This document shows positions 1-8,592 of a stretch of DNA of 64,000 nucleotides, piece by piece. The stretch's first letter is position 1, and each line of letters starts with the position of its first letter. A program made the translations under genes and the position numbers. The notes under the pieces are model-generated. The model ran no database searches and was not told where the DNA came from. It worked only from the letters and a program-made list of their open reading frames with translations. This stretch comes from Ruegeria profundi (lineage in GTDB: Bacteria > Pseudomonadota > Alphaproteobacteria > Rhodobacterales > Rhodobacteraceae), in assembly GCF_001507545.1 (NCBI RefSeq), contig NZ_LQBP01000008.1, forward strand, positions 1 through 64,000. Direction: 5' to 3'.

Positions 1-22
1 GCGGTAGACCAAACCAAAGTGT

Positions 23-313
<291 letters not shown>

Positions 314-479
314 TGTTTTTGACGTATTTGCTTAATAGGTGTGGCTTTGAACATTGACATGCGCACGCAAATATATGCTCCGTGCCTCTGTTGTAACAAA
401 ACATGCGAAAGTGATAGTAATAAGCTACATCACTATATGAAGAAGAGCGTTACGAAAAATAACTTGAACTGGAAATCAG
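314..479. other. AT-rich gap before the glycosyltransferase
   Basis: This stretch is clearly richer in A and T than most of the window and contains no open frame that I can support. It probably holds the promoter of the gene that starts at 480, but I cannot assign -35 and -10 boxes with any certainty. Confidence 0.4.
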
Positions 480-2531
480 ATGCAGACTTCGAAAGAAATT
501 GTTGCAAGCTTTAGCGATGCGCTCGCATCTGATAACGACTCATTAGCAGCGCGGGAAGGCGAGACGTTTCGCAGTTTGTTTAGATCACAACTATCTTCGC
601 GCAATGCCAAGTCATCCGCCGCTATTTCCTCTCTGTATAACGAGGTACGTAACCGACCAGAAACTTGGGGTAACTTACCAAAATACGAAGATGCCGGTGA
701 TGAATACAAGCCGGACAACAGCATCGCCGCCGGTTTTTCGGTCGTTACATGTTGTATGAACAGAAATGACCACCTCGCTCAGTCCCTGCCAACATGGTTG
801 GTTCATCCGGAAGTTGACGAAGTTATCATCGTAGATTGGAGTTCAAGGATTCCGGTTTCGATAACTCTTGACCAAGCCGGAATTCAAGACGCGCGTATAC
901 GAATTTTGCGAGTAGAGGATGAGGGCACTTGGATCTTATCCCACGCGTATAACTTGGGCTTTCGAGCGGCGAGCAGGGATAAGATCATAAAAGTTGACAG
1001 CGACATCATGCTTGATGCTGGTTTCTTTCAACTAAACCCGACCGACACAGCACGGTTAACCGCCGGAAACTGGCGGCAGGCTAAATCCGGACAGAGCCAC
1101 GTGAACGGCTTTTTTGTTGTTGGGCGCGATGCGCTTCTAGCTGTAAATGGGTTCAACGAACGGATCGTAACCTATGGGTGGGACGATGACGACTTGTATG
1201 AGCGACTGACGAAGGCCGGTGTTCAAAGGAAAGACGTCGACCCCGATACGATCAGGCATATCGACCACTCTGACCTGCGACGGATTGAACACCCGAAATG
1301 CAAACCGCTGACCGGTTGGGACGAGATACAGACCTTTCCCCAGTTCTGGATCGCCCTGAACAGGCAGTACGCGTCTTCGTGTGCGCCTTGGGATGCAAGT
1401 TGCCCGATGACCGCTTTTCGCGTCCTTGGCGACTCCCCTCGCGAACTGAGGCTAAGGCGGAGTCACCCTTACGGAATCGACACAAACCTTATTGGCACAC
1501 GCATCGAACGTGCCATAGCGGCCGTCAGCGCGATTGAAGATGCCTTCAGCGGCGTCGCCGTCACGGTGTCACCAGATGTCGTCGATTATGCCCTTATGAC
1601 GCGTTCGCTGAAAGACGCCGTTGCCGCCATCAGCAACCAGTCCCTTCAACCTGTTGAGGAAACCAGTGAAGTTACCGCCCCGATCGGGCACCGAATTGAC
1701 AGGCCAAGGCTTATCCTGGATGCCCAGCATGGGTTGGGGAACCGGCTACGCGCGATCGCCTCGGCCTATGCGTTCGCGCAGGTTCAGGACCGGGAATTGA
1801 TTATCCAATGGGTTCGTGACGAACATTGTGATTGCAGCTTTGACTCGTTGTTCGACTTTGATGGCACCGTCGAAGACAGCCGAAAAAGCACCGCTGAAGA
1901 CACTGTCGAAGTCGACCTGATGAACAAAGCGTTTCGTGACGCATTTGATCCTAACTCTTTGGTTCGCACAAACCGGGATGTGGTCATTCGGTCCGCTTAC
2001 AGGTTTACATTTGGCAAACCCTACGACCCAATTGAAAGAAAGTTTCTGCGGACGCTCAAGCCGAGCGCGGACGTACAAACGCTCATCGACTCGGTGCGCA
2101 GCCCAAACGACATTGCTGTGCATGTGCGTATGAACGGGGGCGCTTCAACCGATCCTCATGGGGATGTACCGGGCGAATGGTCGCGTTCAGAAGACGAGAT
2201 TTCCAGGCGGGCCCGTAGCCGATCGCATTATGGGTATTTCTTTAAACGCCTGGATGAATTGTTGGAGGAGGAAAGCACCCAGACAATTTTCCTTGCGTCG
2301 GACAACTCGGAATCCTACGGCGCCTTCAACGCAAAGTATGGTGATCGGGTAACCAGCTTACCAAGGACGGTGTATGACCGATCAGAAATGCAGCTTAAAT
2401 TTGCACTGGCAGACGTGATATTGCTGTCGCGCGCACCGGTTTTATTGGGCAGCAATTGGAGTTCCTTTACAGAAATTGCGCATTCAATGTCCGAAAATCA
2501 ACGTTTGGAAATTTCGGGGCAGCACTTTTAA
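480..2531 (+). CDS. Bifunctional glycosyltransferase: GT2-like domain fused to a fucosyltransferase-like domain
   Basis: A 683-residue protein with two sugar-transfer modules. Residues about 83-280 look like a GT-A fold: a nucleotide-binding start FSVVTCCMNRNDH (86-98), a DSD metal motif at 173-175, and an acidic G-W-DDDD motif at 233-238 as in galactosyltransferase-type C-terminal domains. Residues about 408-660 look like a GT-B fucosyltransferase-type domain (NodZ or O-fucosyltransferase relatives): GLGNRLRA at 418-425, HVRMNGG at 548-554 and FLASDN at 604-609. The middle, about 290-405, is a linker without a visible family. The protein is probably cytoplasmic, since no signal peptide or membrane segment is seen. 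With manC and ugd nearby it most likely builds a surface polysaccharide; donor and acceptor are unknown. Base composition is lower in GC than most of the window, suggesting acquisition. Confidence 0.75.
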   Translation: MQTSKEIVASFSDALASDNDSLAAREGETFRSLFRSQLSSRNAKSSAAISSLYNEVRNRPETWGNLPKYEDAGDEYKPDNSIAAGFSVVTCCMNRNDHLAQSLPTWLVHPEVDEVIIVDWSSRIPVSITLDQAGIQDARIRILRVEDEGTWILSHAYNLGFRAASRDKIIKVDSDIMLDAGFFQLNPTDTARLTAGNWRQAKSGQSHVNGFFVVGRDALLAVNGFNERIVTYGWDDDDLYERLTKAGVQRKDVDPDTIRHIDHSDLRRIEHPKCKPLTGWDEIQTFPQFWIALNRQYASSCAPWDASCPMTAFRVLGDSPRELRLRRSHPYGIDTNLIGTRIERAIAAVSAIEDAFSGVAVTVSPDVVDYALMTRSLKDAVAAISNQSLQPVEETSEVTAPIGHRIDRPRLILDAQHGLGNRLRAIASAYAFAQVQDRELIIQWVRDEHCDCSFDSLFDFDGTVEDSRKSTAEDTVEVDLMNKAFRDAFDPNSLVRTNRDVVIRSAYRFTFGKPYDPIERKFLRTLKPSADVQTLIDSVRSPNDIAVHVRMNGGASTDPHGDVPGEWSRSEDEISRRARSRSHYGYFFKRLDELLEEESTQTIFLASDNSESYGAFNAKYGDRVTSLPRTVYDRSEMQLKFALADVILLSRAPVLLGSNWSSFTEIAHSMSENQRLEISGQHF

Positions 2532-2604
2532 TATAGTCAAAATTTCAAGGGCATCCGTTAAATTAGCAATGCGTACTGATAAAACTGCCAGAGTGAAAAT
2601 ATAA

Positions 2605-3450
2605 ATGAACGACAATGAAACAAGGAGCTTAGCCGTTGAGAAAGTTATCTCAGCGATTAAACAACCGGTGAGTGAGGTTATTGTTCTGGACGGCAGGCAT
2701 CACTCGGATTGGTGCGCGGCGTATCAGCAGAACGCAATAGAACAGGTATCGCACACCACCTTTGGTAAGTTTACGCAGACGGCTCGTGACAATGTTGCCG
2801 AAAATAGTGTGCGAATTGTCCATGTTACCAAAGGTGTTCCCGCAAACAGTCTGAGCGAAGCAGAGCACAGCGTTAGTCTTCTAACGCAACGAGCGGACAT
2901 AGTGGTTTTCTCGCCGGTTCCCGCTGCTGAGCAGGATGTTCAGGATTTGCTGATCTCGTGGCCCAGCTTTTGGGCCATGCTGTTTCTCGCCGAAGGCTTC
3001 ATTCTGCGTGACGTTGTCCGCCCTGCTGTATGGGATAGTTACTACAGCGATTGGGACACGCTGCAGAGCACCATTGTTTTTACCAATTCCGCGTTGGGCG
3101 ACGCTTGGCTGGACGTTGACGGCAATACCCTCAACTCGGTTGTCGATTATGTCCACCCCGCGTTGTTCGAGATTAGTCTGCAACGCCAGTTGGCATTACA
3201 GACAAGCGCGCTATTGTCATTAAATTCGGGTTCTACCAATCCCGACGCGCCCGGCGTGTCCGGAGAGTTCGGCTCAAATATCCATATTGCTTTACCCAAA
3301 CGGTATTCGAAGAAAGAGTACGAAAAGAAACTTTTTCAGGAAAGCCGCAGCTGGTGGCAAGTCGCGGTTTTTTCTCCTTGGCGGATTTCGTATTGGGGTG
3401 ATCTGTGGCGTTTGCAGCGGCGAACCAAGCGTCGAATGAAAGCTAAATAG
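2605..3450 (+). CDS. Methyltransferase-like protein of unknown substrate
   Basis: A 281-residue protein 73 bases after the glycosyltransferase on the same strand. Residues about 95-160 match the second half of class I SAM methyltransferases found in glycan clusters: ADIVVFSPV (97-105), then WPSFW (119-123), GFILRDVVRPAVW (131-143) and DWDTLQSTIVF (149-159). The N-terminal half, where the glycine-rich SAM-binding loop should lie, has no recognisable G-x-G motif, so it may be catalytically degenerate or bind another ligand. The C-terminus is very basic and rich in Trp and Arg (about 235-281), which could make it associate with membranes. Probably made together with the gene before it. The family call is by pattern only. 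Confidence 0.5.
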   Translation: MNDNETRSLAVEKVISAIKQPVSEVIVLDGRHHSDWCAAYQQNAIEQVSHTTFGKFTQTARDNVAENSVRIVHVTKGVPANSLSEAEHSVSLLTQRADIVVFSPVPAAEQDVQDLLISWPSFWAMLFLAEGFILRDVVRPAVWDSYYSDWDTLQSTIVFTNSALGDAWLDVDGNTLNSVVDYVHPALFEISLQRQLALQTSALLSLNSGSTNPDAPGVSGEFGSNIHIALPKRYSKKEYEKKLFQESRSWWQVAVFSPWRISYWGDLWRLQRRTKRRMKAK

Positions 3451-3527
3451 CTGGGCTGTTATGCCCCGAATCGCGCATAAATCACTTTCTGCCAGGTTTT
3501 TTTACCAAAATCCGCGTCAGTGTTTGA

Positions 3528-3812
3528 AACCCGTATCTGCATGACAGCTTGATTGAGCTGGAAAACCTTCAGCGCAATGGTATCCAAGTCGAAATTCGCG
3601 GTCGTGTTTGCTGTTCCACATGTACACTGTTCCTCGGCCTTGACGGAATCTGCATCGATCCGGACACAGTTTTTGGTTTCCACGGCCCGTCCCGCAGCGG
3701 AAGACGCTGGGCAGAAAAGGACTTTGACTCCTTCAGCAATGTCATGGCGGATTACTGCCCTGAGCCGTTGAAGTCATGGTTCATGAACAAAGCACGCAAT
3801 CGGATCAATGGC
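3528..3812 (+). pseudogene. Remnant of a conserved Ser/Cys-motif periplasmic protein family
   Basis: A headless coding remnant. The frame opens right after an in-frame stop at 3525 and has no ATG; it encodes a stretch with the pattern RGRVCCSTCTLFLGL, then DPDTVFGFHGPS, then PLKSWFMNKARNRINGV. This is the core of a family common in Rhodobacteraceae, with a C-x-S-x-C-T-L-x-L-G signature followed by GFHGP. The N-terminal part with the signal sequence is missing, and near 3808-3812 the reading abruptly turns into a different gene in another frame. I read it as a gene cut at both ends. Confidence 0.6.
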
Positions 3813-4297
3813 GTTTATGATGCTGCTGCGCATTCTCAAAGATTCCCAATGCCACGGCCCGCGATGGCTTCGAAATGGTGGATTGCAGACTCTAGCCTCG
3901 TTTGGAGTTCGTGGGGTGCGGCCCGAAATGAGCGGCGATGCACTGGCCGAGTGTCGGGACAACCTGCAAGAGGTGATGGGTGCATCGATACACCAGTGGA
4001 TGACGGAGTTGAGGACATACGACCTGTCGCGCAACGTTCTTGTGGCGCATGCAGGTGCTGATCCTGACGTCGCACCGAGCGAGCAATCTGACACTGTCCT
4101 TGTCTGGGGACATCCATCCTTTCAGTCTACAGATCGCCGAGATGATGTTTGGGTTGTCCATGGGCATACGATCGTCCCCTGTGGCCGAAGCGCGACGGGG
4201 GCGTATTGCCATTGATACAGGCGCTTTCGCAACAGGTGTCCTGAGTGCGGTCTGCCTGGATGGAGGCGACTCCAGATTTCTGATGGCACAAGTCTGA
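3808..4297 (+). pseudogene. Truncated and frameshifted metallophosphatase (serine/threonine phosphatase type)
   Basis: The frame beginning near 3808 encodes the C-terminal half of a calcineurin-like phosphoesterase: GPRWLRNGGLQTLASFG, NVLVAHAGADP, LVWGHP and VWVVHGHTIV. The N-terminal half with the GDIHG and GNHE-type metal sites is absent. At a run of four C (4176-4179) the coding sense moves to the next frame and continues as PVAEARRGRIAIDTGAFATG to a stop at 4297. Removing one C restores a continuous protein (IVPVAEA), so this is a single-base insertion on top of the 5' deletion. Whether the extra C is biological or a sequencing error cannot be told here, but the missing N-terminus makes it a pseudogene either way. 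Confidence 0.8.
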
Positions 4298-4435
4298 AGG
4301 GTTGCTTCTTCAGGGCCGATCCGGTGCAATTCTGTCGCTAGGCTTGCTTTTTCAAGTTGAAGCAGAGCAAAATCTTGTAAATGCAAGTTACATCCAATAG
4401 GGCCTGTACAATATACGTCAGGTTTCGAGCTTATC

Positions 4436-5884
4436 ATGATGATCACTCCTGTCCTCCTGTGCGGAGGGTCCGGAACACGTCTTTGGCCGCTGTCCCGGAA
4501 AAGCTATCCCAAACAGTTTGTACCGCTTGTGGGGGATGAAACTCTTTTTCAGGCCTCTGCCCGCCGTCTTTCGGGCACAACCGAAACGCTTCAGTTTTCA
4601 GCGCCCACTGTTTTGACCAACTCGGATTTCCGATTCATCGTTGCCGAGCAATTGCAGGCCGTCGGTATTGATCCCGGCGTCATTCTGATCGAACCCGAAG
4701 GCCGCAATACCGCTCCGGCGGTCTTGGCTGCCGCGTTGCACTGCCATGCCGAAGACCCGGCAGCGGTGCTGCTGGTCGCACCCTCTGATCACGTTGTGCC
4801 AGACGTTGCCGCATTTCACGCCGCTGTCGCGCGTGGCATGGAAGCCGTCGCGCAAGGGCAGTTGGTCACATTTGGTATTACTCCGGCGCATCCGGAAACC
4901 GCTTACGGGTATCTTGAGTTGGCAATCACGCCCGACAGTAGTGGATCGCCTGTTCCTTTGAAGCAGTTTGTTGAAAAACCTGATTTGGCGCGCGCGACCG
5001 AGATGCTGGAGGCTGGGAATTTCAAATGGAATGCCGGGATTTTCCTGTTCCGTGCCTCTGACATGATCGCCGCCTTTCGGGAATATGCACCGGAATTGAT
5101 GGCTCCGGTAGAAGAGGCCGTTGAAACAGCCAAACCCGATCTGGGTTTTCTGCGCCTGAACCCGGACCCCTGGGGGCAGGCCAAGGATATCTCGATTGAC
5201 TACGCAGTGATGGAGAAGGCAACGAACCTGTCCGTTGTCCCTTTTGATGCGGCCTGGTCCGATCTCGGCGGCTGGGACGCGGTTTGGCGTGAAAGCGGGC
5301 CAAATGCCGATGGTGTCGTGACCGGCGGCGCGGCGACAGCGATCGACTGTCAGAACTCGCTTTTGCGGTCGGACAGCGATCAGTTGGAACTGGTGGGTAT
5401 TGGTCTGGACAATATCATCGCGGTTGCAATGAATGATGCGGTTCTGGTGGCGGACTCTTCGCGTGCGCAGGACGTGAAGGCAGCCGTGACTGCCCTTAAG
5501 AAAAAAGGCGCGCCGCAGGCAACCGCTTTCCCGAAAGACCACCGCCCCTGGGGGTGGTTCGAAAGCCTTGTGGTCGGTGAGCGGTTTCAGGTGAAACGCA
5601 TTCACGTGCACCCCGGTGCGTCGCTCAGTCTGCAAAGCCACTTTCACCGGTCAGAGCATTGGATCGTGGTCGAAGGGACAGCCCGCGTAACCATCGATGA
5701 TCAGCAGCAATTGGTGACCGAGAATCAGTCGGTCTATATCCCGCTGGGAGCCGTTCACCGCATGGAAAACCCCGGCAAGGTTCCGATGGTCCTGATCGAG
5801 GTTCAGACCGGCGTGTATGTCGGTGAGGATGACATCGTTCGCTACGAAGACAAATACGCACGCGGTCAGGGCGCGAAGGGCTGA
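4436..5884 (+). CDS. manC: Mannose-1-phosphate guanylyltransferase / mannose-6-phosphate isomerase
   Basis: A 482-residue bifunctional enzyme of the ManC/AlgA/XanB family, of normal family length. The N-terminal nucleotidyltransferase domain has the signature GGSGTRLWPLSRKSYPKQF at residues 10-28 and the FVEKP motif near 178. The C-terminal cupin (about residues 365-470, with RPWGWFE and HVHPGASLSLQ) is the type II phosphomannose isomerase. It turns fructose-6-phosphate via mannose-6-phosphate and mannose-1-phosphate into GDP-mannose, the donor for mannose- and fucose-containing polysaccharides (a phosphomannomutase is needed between the two steps). The start at 4436 keeps the conserved N-terminus. 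The gene converges with ugd; no clear terminator is seen between them. Confidence 0.95.
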   Translation: MMITPVLLCGGSGTRLWPLSRKSYPKQFVPLVGDETLFQASARRLSGTTETLQFSAPTVLTNSDFRFIVAEQLQAVGIDPGVILIEPEGRNTAPAVLAAALHCHAEDPAAVLLVAPSDHVVPDVAAFHAAVARGMEAVAQGQLVTFGITPAHPETAYGYLELAITPDSSGSPVPLKQFVEKPDLARATEMLEAGNFKWNAGIFLFRASDMIAAFREYAPELMAPVEEAVETAKPDLGFLRLNPDPWGQAKDISIDYAVMEKATNLSVVPFDAAWSDLGGWDAVWRESGPNADGVVTGGAATAIDCQNSLLRSDSDQLELVGIGLDNIIAVAMNDAVLVADSSRAQDVKAAVTALKKKGAPQATAFPKDHRPWGWFESLVVGERFQVKRIHVHPGASLSLQSHFHRSEHWIVVEGTARVTIDDQQQLVTENQSVYIPLGAVHRMENPGKVPMVLIEVQTGVYVGEDDIVRYEDKYARGQGAKG

Positions 5885-5949
5885 CGGGTCAAATCCCGCT
5901 GCTAGACTTTAGTTGGTGGGGTTTTGTGTACTAGCCGCACGCAATGTCT

Positions 5950-7116
5950 TTAATCCGCGCCAAACAAGTCGCGGGTAAAGACCTTATCTTGCACATCACT
6001 TATCTCGTCCGAAAGGCGGTTAGCGACGATCAGGTCCGCCTGCTGCTTGAAGGCATCAAGATCGCGGATCACGGGTGAGTGAAAGAAATGCTCCGTCGAC
6101 AGTACCGGTTCGTAGACAATGACCTGTATGCCCTTGGCCTTGATGCGTTTCATGATGCCCTGAACTGAGCTTTGACGGAAATTGTCACTGCCTTCCTTCA
6201 TGACAAGCCGATAGATGCCAACCGTTTTCGGACCTTTCATCAGGATTTGATCACTGAGGAAATCTTTGCGGGTGCGATTTGCATCGACGATGGCCCGGAT
6301 CAGGTTCTGCGGGACGTGATTGTAATTTGCCAGCAACTGCTTGGTGTCCTTGGGCAAGCAATAGCCGCCATAACCAAAAGACGGGTTGTTGTAATGCGTA
6401 CCGATCCGCGGGTCGAGGCTGACGCCTTCTATGATCTGGCGTGGATCCATCCCACCGGCCAGAGAGTAGCTGTCGAGCTCATTGAAAAAGGCCACGCGCA
6501 TCGCAAGGTAGGTATTGGCGAAAAGCTTGATCGCCTCGGCTTCATCCGGACCCGTGAACAGAACCGGCACGTCCTTGTCCAAGGCCCCCTCTACCAACAG
6601 GTCGGCAAACACTCTGGCGCGGTCAGACCGTTCGCCGACGATGATCCGGCTGGGATGCAGGTTGTCGTACAACGCGCGGCCTTCGCGCAGAAATTCCGGC
6701 GAAAAAATAACATTTTCAGTTCCGAATCGCGCACGCGCCTCAGTAACAAAGCCGACGGGGATGGTCGATTTGATCACGATCACAGCACCAGGGTTCAGCG
6801 CAGTGACCTGTTCGATCACCGCCTCGACCGAGCTGGTATCGAAATAGTTGCTGCGCGGATCATAGTTGGTCGGTGTAGCGACCACGACAAAGTCCGCCCC
6901 GACATAGGCAGTTTCTGGATTTGTAGTGGCCGAAAGGTTGAGCGTGCGATTGCTCAGAAAATCTTTGATTTCAGCATCCTGGATGGGGCTCTGGCGCTGG
7001 TTGATAAGGGCCACACGATCATCAGATACGTCAAGGGCCACCACTTCGTGGTTTTGTGCAAGCAGCACCGCGTTGGACAAGCCGACATAGCCGATACCGG
7101 CGATCGCGATTTTCAT
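5950..7116 (-). CDS. ugd: UDP-glucose 6-dehydrogenase
   Basis: A 388-residue cytosolic enzyme that oxidises UDP-glucose twice with NAD to UDP-glucuronate. The Rossmann motif GIGYVG is at residues 7-12, and the catalytic cysteine is Cys253 in [14 protein letters not shown]. The length matches the short bacterial branch (E. coli Ugd is also 388). The product feeds acidic exopolysaccharide or capsule. Together with manC and the glycosyltransferases it points to an acidic, possibly sulfated, surface polysaccharide. The closely related GDP-mannose dehydrogenases share the motifs, but the [11 protein letters not shown] block favours Ugd. Confidence 0.93.
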   Translation of the reverse strand: MKIAIAGIGYVGLSNAVLLAQNHEVVALDVSDDRVALINQRQSPIQDAEIKDFLSNRTLNLSATTNPETAYVGADFVVVATPTNYDPRSNYFDTSSVEAVIEQVTALNPGAVIVIKSTIPVGFVTEARARFGTENVIFSPEFLREGRALYDNLHPSRIIVGERSDRARVFADLLVEGALDKDVPVLFTGPDEAEAIKLFANTYLAMRVAFFNELDSYSLAGGMDPRQIIEGVSLDPRIGTHYNNPSFGYGGYCLPKDTKQLLANYNHVPQNLIRAIVDANRTRKDFLSDQILMKGPKTVGIYRLVMKEGSDNFRQSSVQGIMKRIKAKGIQVIVYEPVLSTEHFFHSPVIRDLDAFKQQADLIVANRLSDEISDVQDKVFTRDLFGAD

Positions 7117-7563
7117 ATCGCTGTTCCTTGTGTAACCAGAACCCTAACACCCGGCCCGACCATAATCATGTTTTTACTGTCTGATAAGCTCTTGAAACAA
7201 TTCAGGGCGATTATTCGGCTCGACCCTTTGTCGCATGCAGTTTTGCACGGCGACTCGGCTAAAGAAGTAACTTTGTAAAACCGATGCAATACTCACTAAA
7301 ATTACCTTGGTCTCCTGCGAAAACAGCAAACGCAAAAAAACCGCTTTTCCAACGCTGTTGCCTTCTTTCGGTATTAGATCGTGCCGGGCCAAGTCGCCTT
7401 AGTGCCTCCCCAGTTCGAAGCTGTCCTGCGTCTGGACAGGCTGTGTTAATGCCAGCAATTCCACCGGCAGAACTGCAGCCGGGCTGAAATTGGTCGGTCC
7501 TAGTACGAAAAAATTGACTGAAAAGACGAAAAATGCTGCCATCTCGCCACACAGGAGAGTGTT
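7117..7563. other. Long intergenic region between ugd and the nucleoside transporter
   Basis: 447 bases separate the start of ugd (minus) from the transporter operon (plus), so both promoters must lie here. The only sites that I can point to are the ribosome binding site AGGAG just before the ATG at 7564 and a TTGACT hexamer at 7514-7519 that could be a -35 box, with only a poor -10 (TGCCAT, 7537-7542). I looked for a purine riboswitch, given the downstream genes, and did not see its conserved loops. No credible open frame. Confidence 0.4.
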
Positions 7564-8553
7564 ATGAAAAAAGCTAAATTCTCAAGACGAATGCTGCTGG
7601 CTGCGACCGCGGCGATATCTACCTTATACTCCGCCGGTCTGGCGGCGGCAGAAACTGTCAAGGTGGCGGCGATATATACTTTGCCGGTTGAACAGCAATG
7701 GATCAGCCGCATTCACAAAGCTCTGAACACCGCTGCCGAGAGGGGCGACATTGAATATGTGTTCTCGGAAAACGTCGCGAACACGGATTATGAGCGTGTC
7801 ATGCGTGAATATGCGGAACAGGGCGCTCAGTTGATTGTGGGCGAGGTTTTTGGCCTGGAACGCGCGGCACGCAACGTGGCAAAGGACTATCCCGACACCG
7901 CGTTTCTGATGGGTTCGTCCTTTGGACCGGTGGCGCCTAACTTTTCGGTCTTTGACAATTGGATTCACGAACCGTCTTACCTGACCGGTATGGTGGCCGG
8001 GTCGGCGACTGAGTCGAACGTTATCGGTATGGTCGGCGGCTATGCGATCCCCGAAGTGAACCGCCTGATGAACGCTTTCATGGATGGCGCGCGTGAGGTG
8101 AACCCGGATGTTACCTTCCTGGTGACCTTCATCGACAGCTGGTATGATCCACCTAAAGCAAAAGAAAGCGCCATCGCGATGATGGATGCGGGGGCTGACA
8201 TCATGTATGCCGAACGTTTTGGCGTTTCGGACGCGGCGGTGGAGCGTGGTGTAAAAGCAGTGGGCAACGTCATCGACACTTCGGGTGACTATCCGGGTAC
8301 GATCATGGCATCTGCCCTTTGGCATATGGAGCCAACAATCGACAGGGCCATTGCCAATGTTGCCGATGGGTCATTCGAAGCAGCAGATTACGGCCAGTAC
8401 AGCTTTATGGGCTATGGCGGTGGCTCACTTGTTCTGGATGAGGAACTTGTTTCAGCCGAAGTCATCGAGGCGGTGAATGCCCGCCAAGCCGAGATTCTGG
8501 ACGGTCTGTTTCGTGTAAACGTGAACGACGACCGCCCGGTTTCTGACAATTGA
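7564..8553 (+). CDS. BMP-family ABC transporter substrate-binding protein (nucleoside/nucleobase)
   Basis: A 329-residue periplasmic binding protein of the BMP/PnrA-like class, whose known members bind purine nucleosides. The N-terminus has twin arginines followed by a hydrophobic stretch ending in GLAAAE (residues about 8-30), a cleavable export signal; there is no lipobox cysteine. Typical sequence blocks are VAAIYTLPVEQQW, the GEVFGLE segment and MVGGYAIPEVNR. It is the first gene of a five-gene operon with an ATPase, two permeases and a cytosine deaminase, which supports a role in uptake of nucleosides or bases. A good Shine-Dalgarno (AGGAG) precedes the ATG. Confidence 0.88.
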   Translation: MKKAKFSRRMLLAATAAISTLYSAGLAAAETVKVAAIYTLPVEQQWISRIHKALNTAAERGDIEYVFSENVANTDYERVMREYAEQGAQLIVGEVFGLERAARNVAKDYPDTAFLMGSSFGPVAPNFSVFDNWIHEPSYLTGMVAGSATESNVIGMVGGYAIPEVNRLMNAFMDGAREVNPDVTFLVTFIDSWYDPPKAKESAIAMMDAGADIMYAERFGVSDAAVERGVKAVGNVIDTSGDYPGTIMASALWHMEPTIDRAIANVADGSFEAADYGQYSFMGYGGGSLVLDEELVSAEVIEAVNARQAEILDGLFRVNVNDDRPVSDN

Positions 8554-8561
8554 TTACTTTT

Positions 8562-8583
8562 GGGCCGGTCGTCGTGCCGGCCC
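8562..8583 (+). promoter_or_regulatory. Intercistronic hairpin after the binding-protein gene
   Basis: GGGCCGG (8562-8568) and CCGGCCC (8577-8583) form a 7-bp G:C stem with an 8-base loop in the 39-base gap between the binding protein and the ATPase. No T-tract follows, so full termination is unlikely. Such stems often protect the upstream mRNA so that the binding protein is made in excess over the membrane parts. Confidence 0.55.
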
Positions 8584-8592
8584 GCAGTCCCA

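Noticed and set aside
6172..7278. Long open frame antisense to ugd (368 codons)
   Set aside because: It is a shadow of a clear UDP-glucose dehydrogenase gene; its translation has no family features and follows the GC codon bias of the real strand.
7117..7563. Purine riboswitch before the nucleoside transporter
   Set aside because: The conserved loop sequences and P1-P3 stems are not seen.
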